A stretch of 64,000 nt of DNA, taken from contig JAACJM010000049.1 of the NCBI GenBank assembly GCA_013368315.1, positions 248,001-312,000 of the forward strand, written 5' to 3'. This document shows, one piece after another, positions 1 to 11,829 of the stretch. This DNA comes from Tetrapyrgos nigripes (Eukaryota; Basidiomycota; Agaricomycetes; Agaricales; Campanellaceae). The position numbers were made by a program, and so were the translations under genes. The notes under the pieces were generated by a model. It saw only the letters and a program-made list of their open reading frames with translations. It was not told the DNA's origin and ran no database searches. The number at the start of each line of letters is the position of its first letter. The first letter of the stretch is position 1.

Positions 1-307
1 ACCATCTATATCTTCTTTCCCGTCTGTCTGCTTATGCATACAGTCTACTTCCGCCCTATGACGATCCAATACTACCTTTAAAAGGACTTATCTACAGATG
101 CCCTGACAACGACAATGAAGGAGCTGGTCTCTGTCGAAATATGCACTATCGTTGAAGGCGCTTCTGGTGACAATTTAAGATCAGCCTCGTTGTGATTAAA
201 GCAGACCCTATGACTCTGGCATAGACGCTGGTATGACCCACTCGGTACCGCAATGATATCGCATATAAGATACGATCGCCGCTTTCCCTTCTTCGAGTTG
301 CTCACCC

Positions 308-3300
308 ATGATTCCTGCAGGGCAGCCTCAGTTCTACTACTCCCCCAATCCCCAAACTATGCCGCCTCTAGTAGGTGGCATGCAGACTTTTCCACCCAAC
401 TACATCCCTGGCATGCAAACACCCCAATATCGACCCAGACGCCGACGCCATCGCCGAAGAAATGATTCTGCAGACACGATCTCGTCCGATTCGGATAAGG
501 AGTCGGTACAGCCCGAGTACGAAGATACTATAGAACCACACGAGCATTACACCGTCCGCTTTCAGAAGTGGCACACGAAGAAGAACATTTATGTTCCCTT
601 CGACCCTCGCAACTGGAAAGCAGAACCGGTCGTGGAGAAGGATACCGACACTTACTTCTTCGTGAACAGTCGTCATATGATGCCAGGAGGTACCCCTGAA
701 CTTCTCTTGACCCCACGTATGAGATCTGACGCATGCCTCTACTAATAGTTGTGCCTCAATTATACCTGAGTGATTGGAGCGATCCCTTGTTGTATTTCTT
801 AAGGTTTGCTTGTGATCATCTAGTCTCCTTTATCGACCCTGATGAATATCATACGCAGGTCTTCCGTCGGAGGAAACTTCTTCCAGCCTAATCCGGAGCG
901 CATACTCGAAGAATTCTTCCCTGAAGTCGAAAGGATGAAGATATCGCTGGAGAACGTCAGGAATGCTTTGAAACCTGATTCAAAGCTCAAACTCGATGAA
1001 AAGGTTGAATTAGCCAAGTCTATCGGTCGTTCTGAGGCAGCTTGTGAGTAAATTTCGGTGGTATCATCTCGAAGACTCGTCTAACAAACAACATTGCACA
1101 TCAGTATCCCAGGAAGATGAGCTGATGAAGCAGTTCTCTGACTTGGCGAAGCATCTGGAAATATTACTCAGTTATGTGACGGAGAAACGACAGCCTCTGT
1201 GAGTTCATCCCTCTATTTTCTGTCGTGTTATCACTGAATTCCACTGCATTCCAGTCTTGATAGACTTGCACTGATTATCACCTATGGGCAAATGGAGTTT
1301 GACTTGTGAGTCTGAAAAACTAAATACTTTATTCTCCATCTCACTCAAAATATTAGGCTTCAATATTTCTTCAAGAAAGATGATGTCCTAGTGACAACGA
1401 CTGATGATTCGTCTTTGGACCCCCCTGTGAGCTTCATACTTACCTGTCAAACATTAAGCCAATCTCATAGTACCTTTCCAGGTCGCATTCAAAGTCATAT
1501 CATCCAAATACGATCGATCTACGTCGTGAGTTCTTGCCATAAACTCCAGACGTATGACCCATTTAATGTGCAGCCCCAAAGGGCCTTCCTCATCGCAGGA
1601 GAAAATTATGAATGGAGTGGTTATGCATACATCTCGCGTCGTATATCACGGAGATGTATCAGATTCTCGGTGAGCTCGAGCAGCCATACGCATATGTGTG
1701 TGCATAGAGACCGTCTATTAACTCAAGGAGTTGTTCCTAGGGTACTAAGGATATCTCAGCTCTTCCTTTCGTTCATTTGACACCAGAGGTGAAGGAAACT
1801 CTGATCGGTACGTGAAAGTACTGTACCGTCTATGATGCTTTGGGATCTGAGGCAAAGCCCTTCCTGCAGCGCGAGGAAAACTGTATACAACTTACTCCGG
1901 AGTCCATTTCATGTCGTGTAAGTTGATGACCAGCTACGATGGTCTTCATTATTGATATCTATCGATGAATTCTTCTTGCAGACTACAACGTAGGTCCATA
2001 GCAATATCATCGCGTTCTGCGACACTCACACTGGTTTTTTCTGTAGAACCGTGTAATGATTGATCGCATTGGATGGAACACCCACTCTGGACTTGGAAGT
2101 TGGGCTCCTCCACCTCCCAGTCCCGGATTGGAGCCTGCACCAGCCAATAACGGCGATCCATGGGGATCACCTCCAGAACAGTGGAATGGGCCTAACACTC
2201 CCCAATGGGGTATGAACAATTCCCCTGGTGGTAATTATGATGATCCACAATTTCCGAACCAAGCACCACCGGGTCAGTGGGGTCAGGCTCCTATGAATCC
2301 AGCTACTAATGGTGTTGGTATAGGTCCTGGATTCCCCAGATTACCGTTAAGTATCTTCATTTTTAGAAATGCAGTCCAGAGATTGAACGTTTCGTCTTCA
2401 GACCCAAATCGGGCAAAGAAGTACCAACTATCGATGACGAAATGTTATGCTTCCTTCCAGCGGACGTGTATGGATTTGATTTGGGAACCAAGCAGTGGAT
2501 TACTATGTCGATCGAGAAGCTTAAGCCTGTGACTTTCGATGAAGGTGCATGGGATCACTTGGTTCTCGATGACAGAGTCAAGGTAGGAGAAAGCATTGAT
2601 TATTTTTGCTCGAAAGTTCATTGACGGCACTGGCAGACTTTGATCAAAGGGCTGGTTGAGGTCACCCGAAAGCAAAATGATATGTCCGATTTGTTGATCA
2701 AGGACGTCATCAAAGGCAAAGGTGGAGGGCTAGTCTGCGTTCTTCATGGACCGCCAGGAACCGGTAAGTGTACTAATCGAGTTCGAGCATCAAGATTTTG
2801 AAGATTCACGAATTTTCATAGGAAAAACGCTGACTGCTGAAGCTGTCGCGGAGCTATTACGCCGCCCTTTGTACATTGCAGGTTCAACAGAGTTGACAAC
2901 CGATCCGACACAACTGGAAAGCAAACTCAGCCATATTCTCAATGTGAGCCAAGTACAACCGATAAAGCTATTCAGACTTCTGACGATTTTCTGAAGTTGG
3001 CCATGGCCTGGGATGCAGTTGTTTTAGTGGACGAAGCAGATGTAAGCTCTGATGCTTTAGCTTGACACCGTCGTTTGTCTGAATGGATGGATCTACATAG
3101 GTCTTTTTGGAGCAACGAAGTCTCCATGAGCTCGAGCGCAACAGCCTTGTCAGCGCCGTCCTACGACTACTTGAATACCATCGTGGCGTTCTCTTCCTTA
3201 CCACCAACAGGATCAAGGCTTTCGATCATGCATTCATGTCTCGTATCTCCATAGGTACGTTCTCGTCGCTCGACTCAGAGTTATCACTGAACCTCATCGC

Positions 3301-3785
3301 TCGAAGCTATCAAATACCCTGAACTAGATCACGCAGGGCGATATTCTGTTTGGAGCAAGTTCTTTGCGCTTGCTGGATATGAGGTCAAGGAAAGCTCGGA
3401 TCCGTTTGCAGGGCCAAACACTTTCTTGCGAGTCGATGTAGAAGAGTTGGCTTCCAAACCATTCAATGGTAAGCACTCTGAGTCGTGTATTATCTTTGTG
3501 GTTTTGGGCTGACTCTTGAGTATGATGTTGTGTAGGACGTACAATCAAGAATTTGGTGATTATTTCTCGGATCTAATGATCTTCGGGAGAGGAAACTAAC
3601 TGCTGCTTGATGTAGGTTCGAACTGCACAGGCGCTTGCTCTTTCTACGTACGTATTATCACTTTCAACTCTCAACAGGCTGCTAAATGGTGTTCTAGAAA
3701 CTCGCCTCTGAAACTGGAGCACGTTCATGTCGTGGTTAGTGCACAGGAGAAATTTTTGGATGAATTTGCCGGAATGAAGATTTGA
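308..3785 (+). CDS. AAA+ ATPase, fungal DUF7025-type, multi-exon
   Basis: An AAA+ ATPase; the molecular target is unknown. The first exon starts MIPAGQPQFYYSPNPQ and is Pro/Gly/Gln-rich, then basic (RPRRRRHRRR). A middle exon near 2056-2345 is again Pro/Gly/Trp/Asn-rich (low complexity). The C-terminal AAA module is clear: Walker A HGPPGTGKT, split by an intron at 2764-2821; Walker B VVLVDEAD near 3015-3040, also followed by an intron; a sensor-1-like LFLTTNR near 3205; an arginine-finger-like SRIS near 3240; and a lid-like segment to the end (…LDEFAGMKI, stop 3783-3785). In related fungal proteins a DUF7025-like domain precedes the AAA domain, which fits the region 840-2000. The ATPase assignment is firm. 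Exact exons between 745 and 2050 are uncertain, and the start at 308 is the first good ATG in that frame. Confidence 0.8.
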
Positions 3786-4101
3786 GCTTAGAGAGATCTT
3801 GGATCAGTGAATAAACGACTCGGATGCGCTAGCTAACAGTGTACCCTTTGTATATTTAGTATGAGTACGGTTACAGAATATGACAACCCTTATATCTATT
3901 AAGTATCGATCGGTCAACGCACATAGGCTTTTGAAGTGGGTATACTACTGCATAGGGCCATCCAATGCCACACCGATAAGTACATCGTTATAGCCTCTCC
4001 TAATCTAATATCGACTCCCATGGAGATACGCAAATCAATCACCACTGTCTGACCAGGCAACACGACACCATCAGCGCGTGCATTAATAGCCACACTGCCA
4101 G
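3786..4101. other. Convergent intergenic region
   Basis: This 316 bp stretch lies between the 3' ends of the AAA+ ATPase and GH16 A. It presumably holds both 3' UTRs. I see no further gene or repeat in it. Confidence 0.6.
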
Positions 4102-5644
4102 TCAGCCTGAGCTAGACGGCGCTCCATCATCCCCATTGGACTGAAGCGACGGCGACGAACCCGGAGTCGGATCTGAAGCTAAATCTTGCGCCACTGTGCT
4201 GGAAGCCGTACTCGAAGTTGTGGTTGCAAGAGAAGGATTGCCACCGTTAGCCTGGACCTGAGAGTCACCGCTTTGATAGACGTGGATGAAGTTGATCTTC
4301 CATTTCGCATCTGAGGTGCTTTATGAGAATCACGTATACGAACAGCTTTTCGGTGCAAATCATCTTGATGCTCACCTGTAAACATCTTTGGATCCGCAAC
4401 CGCCTCCGCACAGGTCAACGGCGTTCCATCCGGCTTCTTATTACACGTACTATCAGCCCAAGCCCCCCCAGCCCAATCTCCACACAAACTCGTATTGATA
4501 ATAAGACTATTATCTACGAAATTCTTCGGAATCTCACACTGGTCCCCACCCAACATAAACTGCGGCTTTCCCCACCCATCTGGATTCGGTGCCCCATTGG
4601 CTATATCCTGCGGAGCATCCTCATGCTTGAAGTGCCATACTTCGATTTTTTGAGAAGTCCAACGATGGACGAGGATGCCGCCTCCGGCTTTGTTGAATGC
4701 GGAGCCAAAGGAGGATGGGGTAGTGTCAGAGACGCCACACCCAGGTTGGTGATCGCAGGATTGAGGCATGGTTGCAGGGGGAGTGCCGAGAATGTCGGAT
4801 GGGTTGACTTGGAGGGAGCATGTTGGGCCAGTGTGGGCGCTAAGTTTGTTGGAGCCTTGGCCGTTGACGCCTTCGAGGATGTCGAGTTCACCTGTGGGAT
4901 GTACAGTGGGGTGAGTCAGGGGACAAAGACGATGATTTAGTGTACTCGCCAGTAAACGGCCAATTTGAGCCCTCTGTCATCCTATTTCACAAGAATCGAC
5001 TAAGTGAAAGAGATTCTTGAAAGACAGACATGGACGTACCAATAAGCAGGCCAAGTCGAGCAGCCGTCAGGCATCATGGAGAAATTGGCAATAAACAAAC
5101 CCCCATTGTATCTCTTCTTTGTAGTGATCCGGACGCTGTATCCATCATCTCAATGAGCTCGGTTTCCCTTGGTCCTATATGAAGAAGAACGACTTACGCG
5201 CTGCGCTTGTATGGATTATCATCCGAGACTGTCGTTCCCTGTGGAGGGGTACTTTTGTCATCCACTGAGAGTGTCACGACGCCGTCTTCGCCGACGACAG
5301 CCAAACTCTGGGATTTAGCCACGTCCTCTGGTTGGTACTGGACAAATCCATGTGTAGGATCGTCGTCTTTGAAGAAATCCCATCCGCTGAAGGAAAGGAA
5401 CGATACGTCAGGTCAGGAAGAGAAAGAATTAATTGAGGACGAGCGATGTAGATGGTACTCACTCAAAGAAATTCTGCCCTTCGTACTTGTCTGATAATGT
5501 CCAAGTCGTACCCTGAGCCGAGACCTGGGTCTGGCGCACACCCAGCTTGAAACGTCTGATGGGTGCAGGGACGGCTAAGGATATGGGAACGATAGACAGG
5601 ATGCTAAGGGAAGCGGCGACCGCAGTGGTGAGGAACATTTTCAT
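4102..5644 (-). CDS. GH16 family beta-glucanase-like secreted protein (GH16 A)
   Basis: A secreted glycoside hydrolase family 16 protein, probably acting on beta-1,3(4)-glucans of the cell wall or of plant polymers. Exons on the minus strand: 5463-5644, 5198-5386, 5040-5135, 4950-4981, 4376-4891, 4102-4310 (1224 nt, 407 aa). It starts MKMFLTTAVAASLSILS, a signal peptide. The catalytic motif is GELDILEGVN, matching the family pattern E-[ILV]-D-[IVAF]-[VILMF]-E with both Glu present. The C-terminus is a Ser/Thr/Pro-rich tail (…PSSSG) without a clear GPI hydrophobic tail. The intron before the catalytic motif (4892-4949) reads best as GC-AG (donor G|GCGAGT), because no GT donor keeps the frame. 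GH16 B at 20016-21540 is a distant paralogue. Confidence 0.88.
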
Positions 5645-5785
5645 GATGACAGAGGGGTTGTGTATGAATTCGTCGCAGACGAATCAGTAGAACTTGGTTA
5701 CAAGACCTGCTTGGGCGATGACCTGCACGCAAAGGGCGGGAGTGAACCACCAGGGATCAATGAAGAGTTGGACCATAGTGCTCGG

Positions 5786-5793
5786 TATTTATA
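5786..5793 (-). promoter_or_regulatory. TATA box of GH16 A
   Basis: On the minus strand the bases read TATAAATA, about 145 bp upstream of the GH16 A start codon. The spacing fits a fungal core promoter with a short leader. Confidence 0.5.
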
Positions 5794-5799
5794 GGGTAG

Positions 5800-7269
5800 C
5801 CACGGAAGTTACTTCTTTGTCGCAACTCAGAAAATCCTGGACATAAGCGCCTGCCAGCACAACACATAGCCCGAGTGTCTCTTTGTCTGAGGCGAGGATG
5901 TGTTAAGTATAGTCAACGCGGCGGATCTGAGTGCCCAAAGGGATTTATGCATTGTACTGCAACATATGCTGTTATAGAAAACTTCAAGCAACTGCATTGA
6001 GATCGGCGATTACTTACTATTTTGGGATCTTCACTTTACTTCACAGAGTTCCGGGGATATACCGGTACATTTCGAGGGTTGATGGAAAATTCTGTTCGGG
6101 AATCGGTACAGGACACGTATGTGTCGATACCGTAGTTTTTGCTGTCCGAGTGTAAGTGGTCAAACTGGTAGTAGAGAGCTGGGTCCAGATTCTTGCGTCA
6201 CGTCATCCAGACGCCGACTTTACACTGACTCTGACCATTATAGAAGTTGTAGCTCAACCCGAGAGGTTTAGCTCCAGCGACCCCGACGTCACAGTCTTGT
6301 CGGTCAGTAAGTAAATTCGCTTTACAGCCTATTTTGAGCGACCCCAGGCCCTCATCTCGTTAAACGCGGAGGAACAGCACGGGAGACACGTGGGGAAATT
6401 TTTCGAACCGGTCCACACCTCGCCTAATTCCCGTCCCCGCCACTACGAGAGCGGGAGACTGTGAGGGGCACAGAGAAAGGGGTCATTTCCTGCGGGGTAC
6501 AGGATTTTCTATTGCTTCTCTGCGTCCGCTCACCGAGATTGAGAAGGAAAACAATCAATTTGTTGTTTTTTGCACGAAAACAAGTCATTACTGACCAATT
6601 CGAATGATTTTTGGTCCCTTTTCAGGGCAAAAATTAACGCATTAACGCACAAATTTTTACCCCGTACCCTGCCTGACGGGAGTTTGGGACGGGTTTCCCG
6701 CCTCTCCCGTTCCCGTCCTCCCATGATTCCCGCCAACCCTGTGCTTTTCCTTACCGATTTGATTTCCGGTGCCAGTGTACAGTGTAGTATTATGTGGCCC
6801 TCAACAAAAGCAGAAATGATGATAATCAGGGTAGAAAGGAAAGGAGACAGATGGATGGGTGCATAATTAGAAGAGCTATACGTATAGGTTTGAAAGAAGG
6901 TGGGTCTAATGTGGAACATCGGGCATGCACGCCTACTGTTACTGCGGCCTACATCCAGACTGTTTGAAGGCATGCATAAGCATTGTACCTATCAGCTGTG
7001 AGCGAAATGTATAGACACAGTGCGTTTGGGGCGTTCTTGTCAAGGATAGGGAATATCTTATTTGCCTGGATGGTGGTTTGAGGCGTAACGTCATTTGTGA
7101 AATGGATGTTGCACATGTGACTCCTCTCTTTTAATTTTCTCTCATTTGAACTTGAAGCTTGAAGGCAGAAGAGGTACTTGACGTCGCGTTTTTCGCACTT
7201 TAAAGACTGATTTACTACCTTTGGAATCTATCATCTTAGCCAACTTGGTAGACTTATTCGATGCGACCA
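5800..7269. other. Gene-poor region, no supported gene
   Basis: About 1.5 kb upstream of GH16 A. The stretch 6360-6740 is built from short C- and G-runs of the type cccgtcccg/gggacggg and has no coding-like frame of useful length. Short open frames on both strands lack domains or splice signals. It could be a decayed repeat, but I could not define ends. Confidence 0.4.
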
Positions 7270-8280
7270 TTGCGAGGTTTCCGCTGGCCACTGCGCTTCC
7301 CGGACAACCATCGTCTACGACTACATCCTCATTCTCAGCAATGGTGTGGATGCGTCACAGGATAACACCCACTCTGCACCTACGCCTACATACACCGATA
7401 TTGACCCCTACCCACCCAACCGATACAAGTCTTTCATTTCCTATTCACTCTAACGAATAGATCATCATCTAATGTTGACTCCAGTACGTGCTCTACTTAT
7501 CGTGCTCTAAACATCCATGCTAATATCTAACTTACCCTCTTCTTTCTTTCTCAGTCCCCAATGCATATGAACCACCACCTCTCCCTTCTCCATATCCCAA
7601 ACTCCTCATGGCTTCTCCCATTCCGCTCGAGGGTGGAACTCCTTCGGTTTCCAAGCCAATCCCTTCAACTAAGAACACGTCATGGCTCAATGGGATGTTC
7701 TCGCGCATCCACTGTTCTACTCTTGGTTCTGCTGTTTTCGGGAACGACAGTAACGCAACCGAGCACAAGCTCCAGCACGCATACGCTGTGCCTATCTACA
7801 TCCACATCCACATCGACGTCATCCCCATCGCCTGGGTGAGTACTAGTGACTTAGTTTCTCGTTCTACGTACCTTTTTTTTTTTTACGGCTGGCGCTCACA
7901 TTTCCCTTGTCGCAGATGGACGACCGAGATAAGATCAAGATATTCCAACGTTACACTCTACATCTTCACCTACACCCTACACCGATCCCTACGGGGACAA
8001 TACCAATACCGATACCGACGCTGATGCCCCTACCTTTGTCAGTCCGTCGTTCACTAATATCTACGGCTATACGTGTCTTCGTTTTCAAAATCGAAATCGC
8101 AACTGCAACCGCAACTGAAATCGCAGCACCGGCTTTTCGGTGATCCCCATCACCTGGCGGCTTCTTTGGTCTCCTCGCCCCTGAACCCGGTCTCAACACC
8201 GAGTTCCTACCCCGACTAATACCTGATCACCTTCGACATCATTTCCTCAAACGTCTTCCCCCGTCCTAGTACCATTACTA
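7270..8280 (+). pseudogene. Uncertain, possibly decayed coding region
   Basis: Several short stretches look coding by composition but do not join into one open frame. About 7350-7450 reads as a Pro/Tyr-rich segment ending SFISYSL and a stop. About 7558-7835, after a good acceptor (ttctttctcag), reads PNAYEPPPLPSPYPKLL and includes WLNGMFSRIH. About 7960-8110 is rich in Thr/Asp/Pro. About 8145-8270 includes LNTEFLPRLIPDHLRHHF. Stops and frame changes separate them. I do not recognise the protein. It may be a broken gene, or a hypothetical one whose introns I cannot place. Confidence 0.22.
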
Positions 8281-9789
8281 TCCATCCATTCCCCACAAAG
8301 TGCTACTAGGGATGACAGGGCGGGATGTTGAGACATCATAGGCCGCGTCGGGGCCGGACCATGAGCGACGATTGGCCACTAGTAGGGCGGCGCCGCCAAA
8401 GTAGTTGCAATTGCCCAGTCGCTATCCCAAAGTTTTGATTTTGCCGGTTGTGGTTTCAGTTGCGGTTTCGATCGCGATGTGAATAAAACGCTCGTGTTTG
8501 GCTCATACTCTTTGTTTCGTTCAATAAGATGGATCGACGTTTCCTATAGTATTACACGCTCATATACATGTTCTCGCAGCATTCGCCCCATCAAATGCTG
8601 AAGCCTACTGCAGATACTGTACATGCACGGGCAAGTCATGATATGCTCTCGCCGCTCGGATTCTATTAGTTAGTCTTGTTGGAACGGCTAGTGTGGCATA
8701 GATCCCTGGTGCTAGGAGCTAGGATCTGAGGAAGGAGGATCAAGGAAATCACAATGAGGTCAAGAGATATGTTGAATATTGTACTGACAACACCTCGACT
8801 CCAGTATATGGACTGTTGCCAGCATAAGTCGTCAATAATTGTGAACATCTTTGAGTAGGATAATATGACATACCAGTTCTCCCGCGAATGCGCCATTTCC
8901 TTGAAGTCGGTAGCGAGCTATATGCTCAACAATTAATTCGTAGTTTTTACGTGAATATAGGATGATAGGGTTTCCGGAAATCAGTGCTCGAGCCGCCTAT
9001 GAGTACATATCAGTAGGAAATCAGAGATAGCGATGGCTCGAGATCCTTGCACGTACTAGCTCTTTCTTAACTTCCTCTTCGACGATAAAAAATGTGTGGT
9101 TGTGCTTTGGATCGTTCATTAGGAGCCCCGACCACATGAAAATCTTTTGAACGCACCATCGTTCAAAGATCGCAAAGGTGCCAGTGGAGGACAGATAGCG
9201 AGAAAGTTGGGGCGAATATCTCACATGTCGCTGCGTTCATTATATGGCACGCAATTCGTTCAGTAGGTTGTCGGTACCCCTCCTTAATGGAACGCACGGC
9301 GATCTGTTTTAAGCTTTGAATTCTGTAATATTCAGGACCTTCGCTGTCTAAGGGTCTGTTTCCTTACTTGCAACCCTTACTTTTTTTGTTCCTGGGAGAT
9401 CCTCTTTGCCCCTCCCTTGGATACCTCAATCTTCTATCTCTCAATGCTTTTCATTTTGAGAAAACCCCAACTCCATAGCCCCATTATTGCGAGATATGAC
9501 CAGACTAGAGTAACGAAATTTTTACGCATTGCCGTAATTCAAACTGGAATTTCGGCATTTTCCTCAGGACTTCTCCCGAGAGTGACATTCCAGAATGTGG
9601 CTGTGCTAAATTGGTCTCTTTGGTCAGCAACGTGTTTTGAACCAAGAGGGACAAAACAGACAGACAGATTACTGTAGCTCTAGTCAAGGGCTTTCTGGCT
9701 GCAAGAGGGCATCCTAGTGTACTAAGTCACTAAGCTAGTTTACTTATTTGTCTTTGTCTTTGTCTTGTGCTCAGTTCCATTGACAGGGT
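8281..9789. other. Intergenic, no supported gene
   Basis: Short open frames only. A minus-strand frame at 9021-9224 (MRYSPQLSRYLSS…) has no recognisable domain and no clear partner exon. I see no defined repeat here. Confidence 0.4.
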
Positions 9790-10910
9790 AGCTGCTCCTC
9801 AGCAAGTCTGTGTACATAACTCTTCTTGCCCACCTCTTTTCCCCTTGTACCATCATGGGGCACCCATCAAAAATCATCCCCATCTACTGAGTACTCTACA
9901 CCTCACCTCACATACCTTTTATACATCCTTTATCCTTATCCCCCCCATCCAAACTGGTCACCACCCAATTGAAGTGGAAGATCACTCTTCTCTAGTGAAC
10001 TGCATATGTATCCTGTGGGTACCTTTCAGCAGACCCGTACCCTTCTGACAGGTACAAGTTTTTTGGTGGGTTTGGGAGGTAAGGTACAGGTTTGTACTCT
10101 TGGCAGGTAATCTGTCTATTCTCAAATGTACATATCTAATCTACCCATGTATATCTTACTACTTGCTATGAGATATTATTTTTCTAATGAGCATTGCATT
10201 GGGTTTTTCTTTGTTCAAGAGTTCAGCCATAATTCTGAAGGTTTGCGCGCGTGTGAAAATCGACGTGTCACTTACCATAATAGGATGACGCGCATACGGT
10301 CAACAGTCAGACGCGTCTTGGCAGAAAATAACCGGCGCAGGGCCGCTACCATTTGCGCCAGTCTGCTTAGTCGCGTACATTTGCCATTGCGATACAATCC
10401 TAGTTAACGCTATAAGCAATACCGAAAAGTAAACGGCATCCATTGAAACTAAATAGCTAGTGTGGCCTTCACTTGACCCACTTGCACTGTGGTACGTGAA
10501 GGCTCCCATTTCTCCAGAATGCTATGTGTGGTCACTATTCCTACTTTCTTCAAATGCCTAGCAGAGGGTAATTGCTGGTGCCATCAGGCCCTGTTTCCGA
10601 TGGGAAGGGGATTGATTATGATAGTGTGGCAGACACCCAAGAAGGAAACTGGATGTGACGAGCGCAAAATTGGTGCAAAACGAGCCACTCAAGATTTGGG
10701 GAGCATTTGGGCGTTAAGACCCACTACCTATATGGTAGCGGGAATCATTGAACTAAGTTACAAGTACCGAAAAATAAATGAAAGTCATGGTATATTGAGT
10801 TGAACTCTTGGTGCAAAATTCTGGGTTGGGTACAGCGGGTGGGTCAGCGCGGGTTTCCAAATCTGTATACCCGGACCCCTTCACGTCACCGTCTCCTCGA
10901 CGTCGCCAGT
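9790..10910. repeat. Degenerate copy of the repeat inside the 39.96-40.96 kb element
   Basis: From about 10025 to 10290 the order of motifs matches 40230-40450: gacccgtaccctt/acccttacccg, gtacaggtttgtactc/gtacgggtttgtacccc, aatattatt after ctatg, tttgttcaag followed by tcagcca, and gacgtgtcacttac. A second match lies at about 10830-10890, against 40575-40640 (gggttgggtacagcgggt, tatacccggacccc). The part 9835-9985 resembles 42345-42500 (gggcacccat followed by ccccatc-type pyrimidine-rich DNA). I see no terminal inverted repeats or target duplication here, so this is a decayed or truncated copy. Confidence 0.55.
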
Positions 10911-11829
10911 AGACCAATGAACTTTGAAGCCATTACACTCCATCCATTCTTGGAGTGCCGTGGTAGTAGGCAACTGGAGCTGAGATATACTAGTATATCT
11001 AGTCCCACTAGCAAATCTTGAAGCATTTTGGCGCGACCTTAGACAAATTTCCATTGTTGTACAGCAAAAAAAAAACAGAGGGAGCGAAGCAGAGCAATGA
11101 GTTTGTCCCAGATTTGACCAGAGTTTGATGTCGAGATTGAAGCTAGAACGTGCCAGCAGGACTTCTGCTTCTTTTGTGAAAAGTACAGAGACAGAACTCA
11201 ACGCGTGACCCTATCTCTTTCTTCCTTTCAAACTACCGCCATCGAAAACGGCCTCGTCGCTACCGTCTCAACAAGCACATCCTATTCAAATCATGCGCCG
11301 TGCCCAGGCTTTGCATTGCGTCAAGATTTGCATCTAGCTTCTTTGCACCTCATGCATGCAACGAGGCCGGTTACAGCCAAGTTGATTTCATTGTTGGATC
11401 TAAAGTGCAAACGATCGTCATTTTCTCGACAACGCCCTGATTACCGTGACATTCTATACCTATGCTGGTATAGGACACGCTCTGAAGCCGTGTAATAATA
11501 GAGATAGTCGATGTGGTATCGGTGAGCCGTCCATTTTTCTCGTGCTTTGCTTTCACTGACCCCACGTGTAGGACCTTGATCATATAGACACCAATGCGCA
11601 TGCCTTCATTTCCTGGTAGACTTTCAAATGATCTGCCTCGACCAAACCTCCAGGTAACACCGCATCCACCACCTTGATAAGAGCCCAGCGGTGCTTTGCA
11701 ACTTCTTCTCTCATACACCTCTCATTCCTTTCTGCACCATTGGATCTTTTCTCCACTCTCTTTCCTCACATCAAATCTCCATTCACATCTTGGATCTCAG
11801 TCCAGTCGTCCTCAAACAACAGTGCTAGT

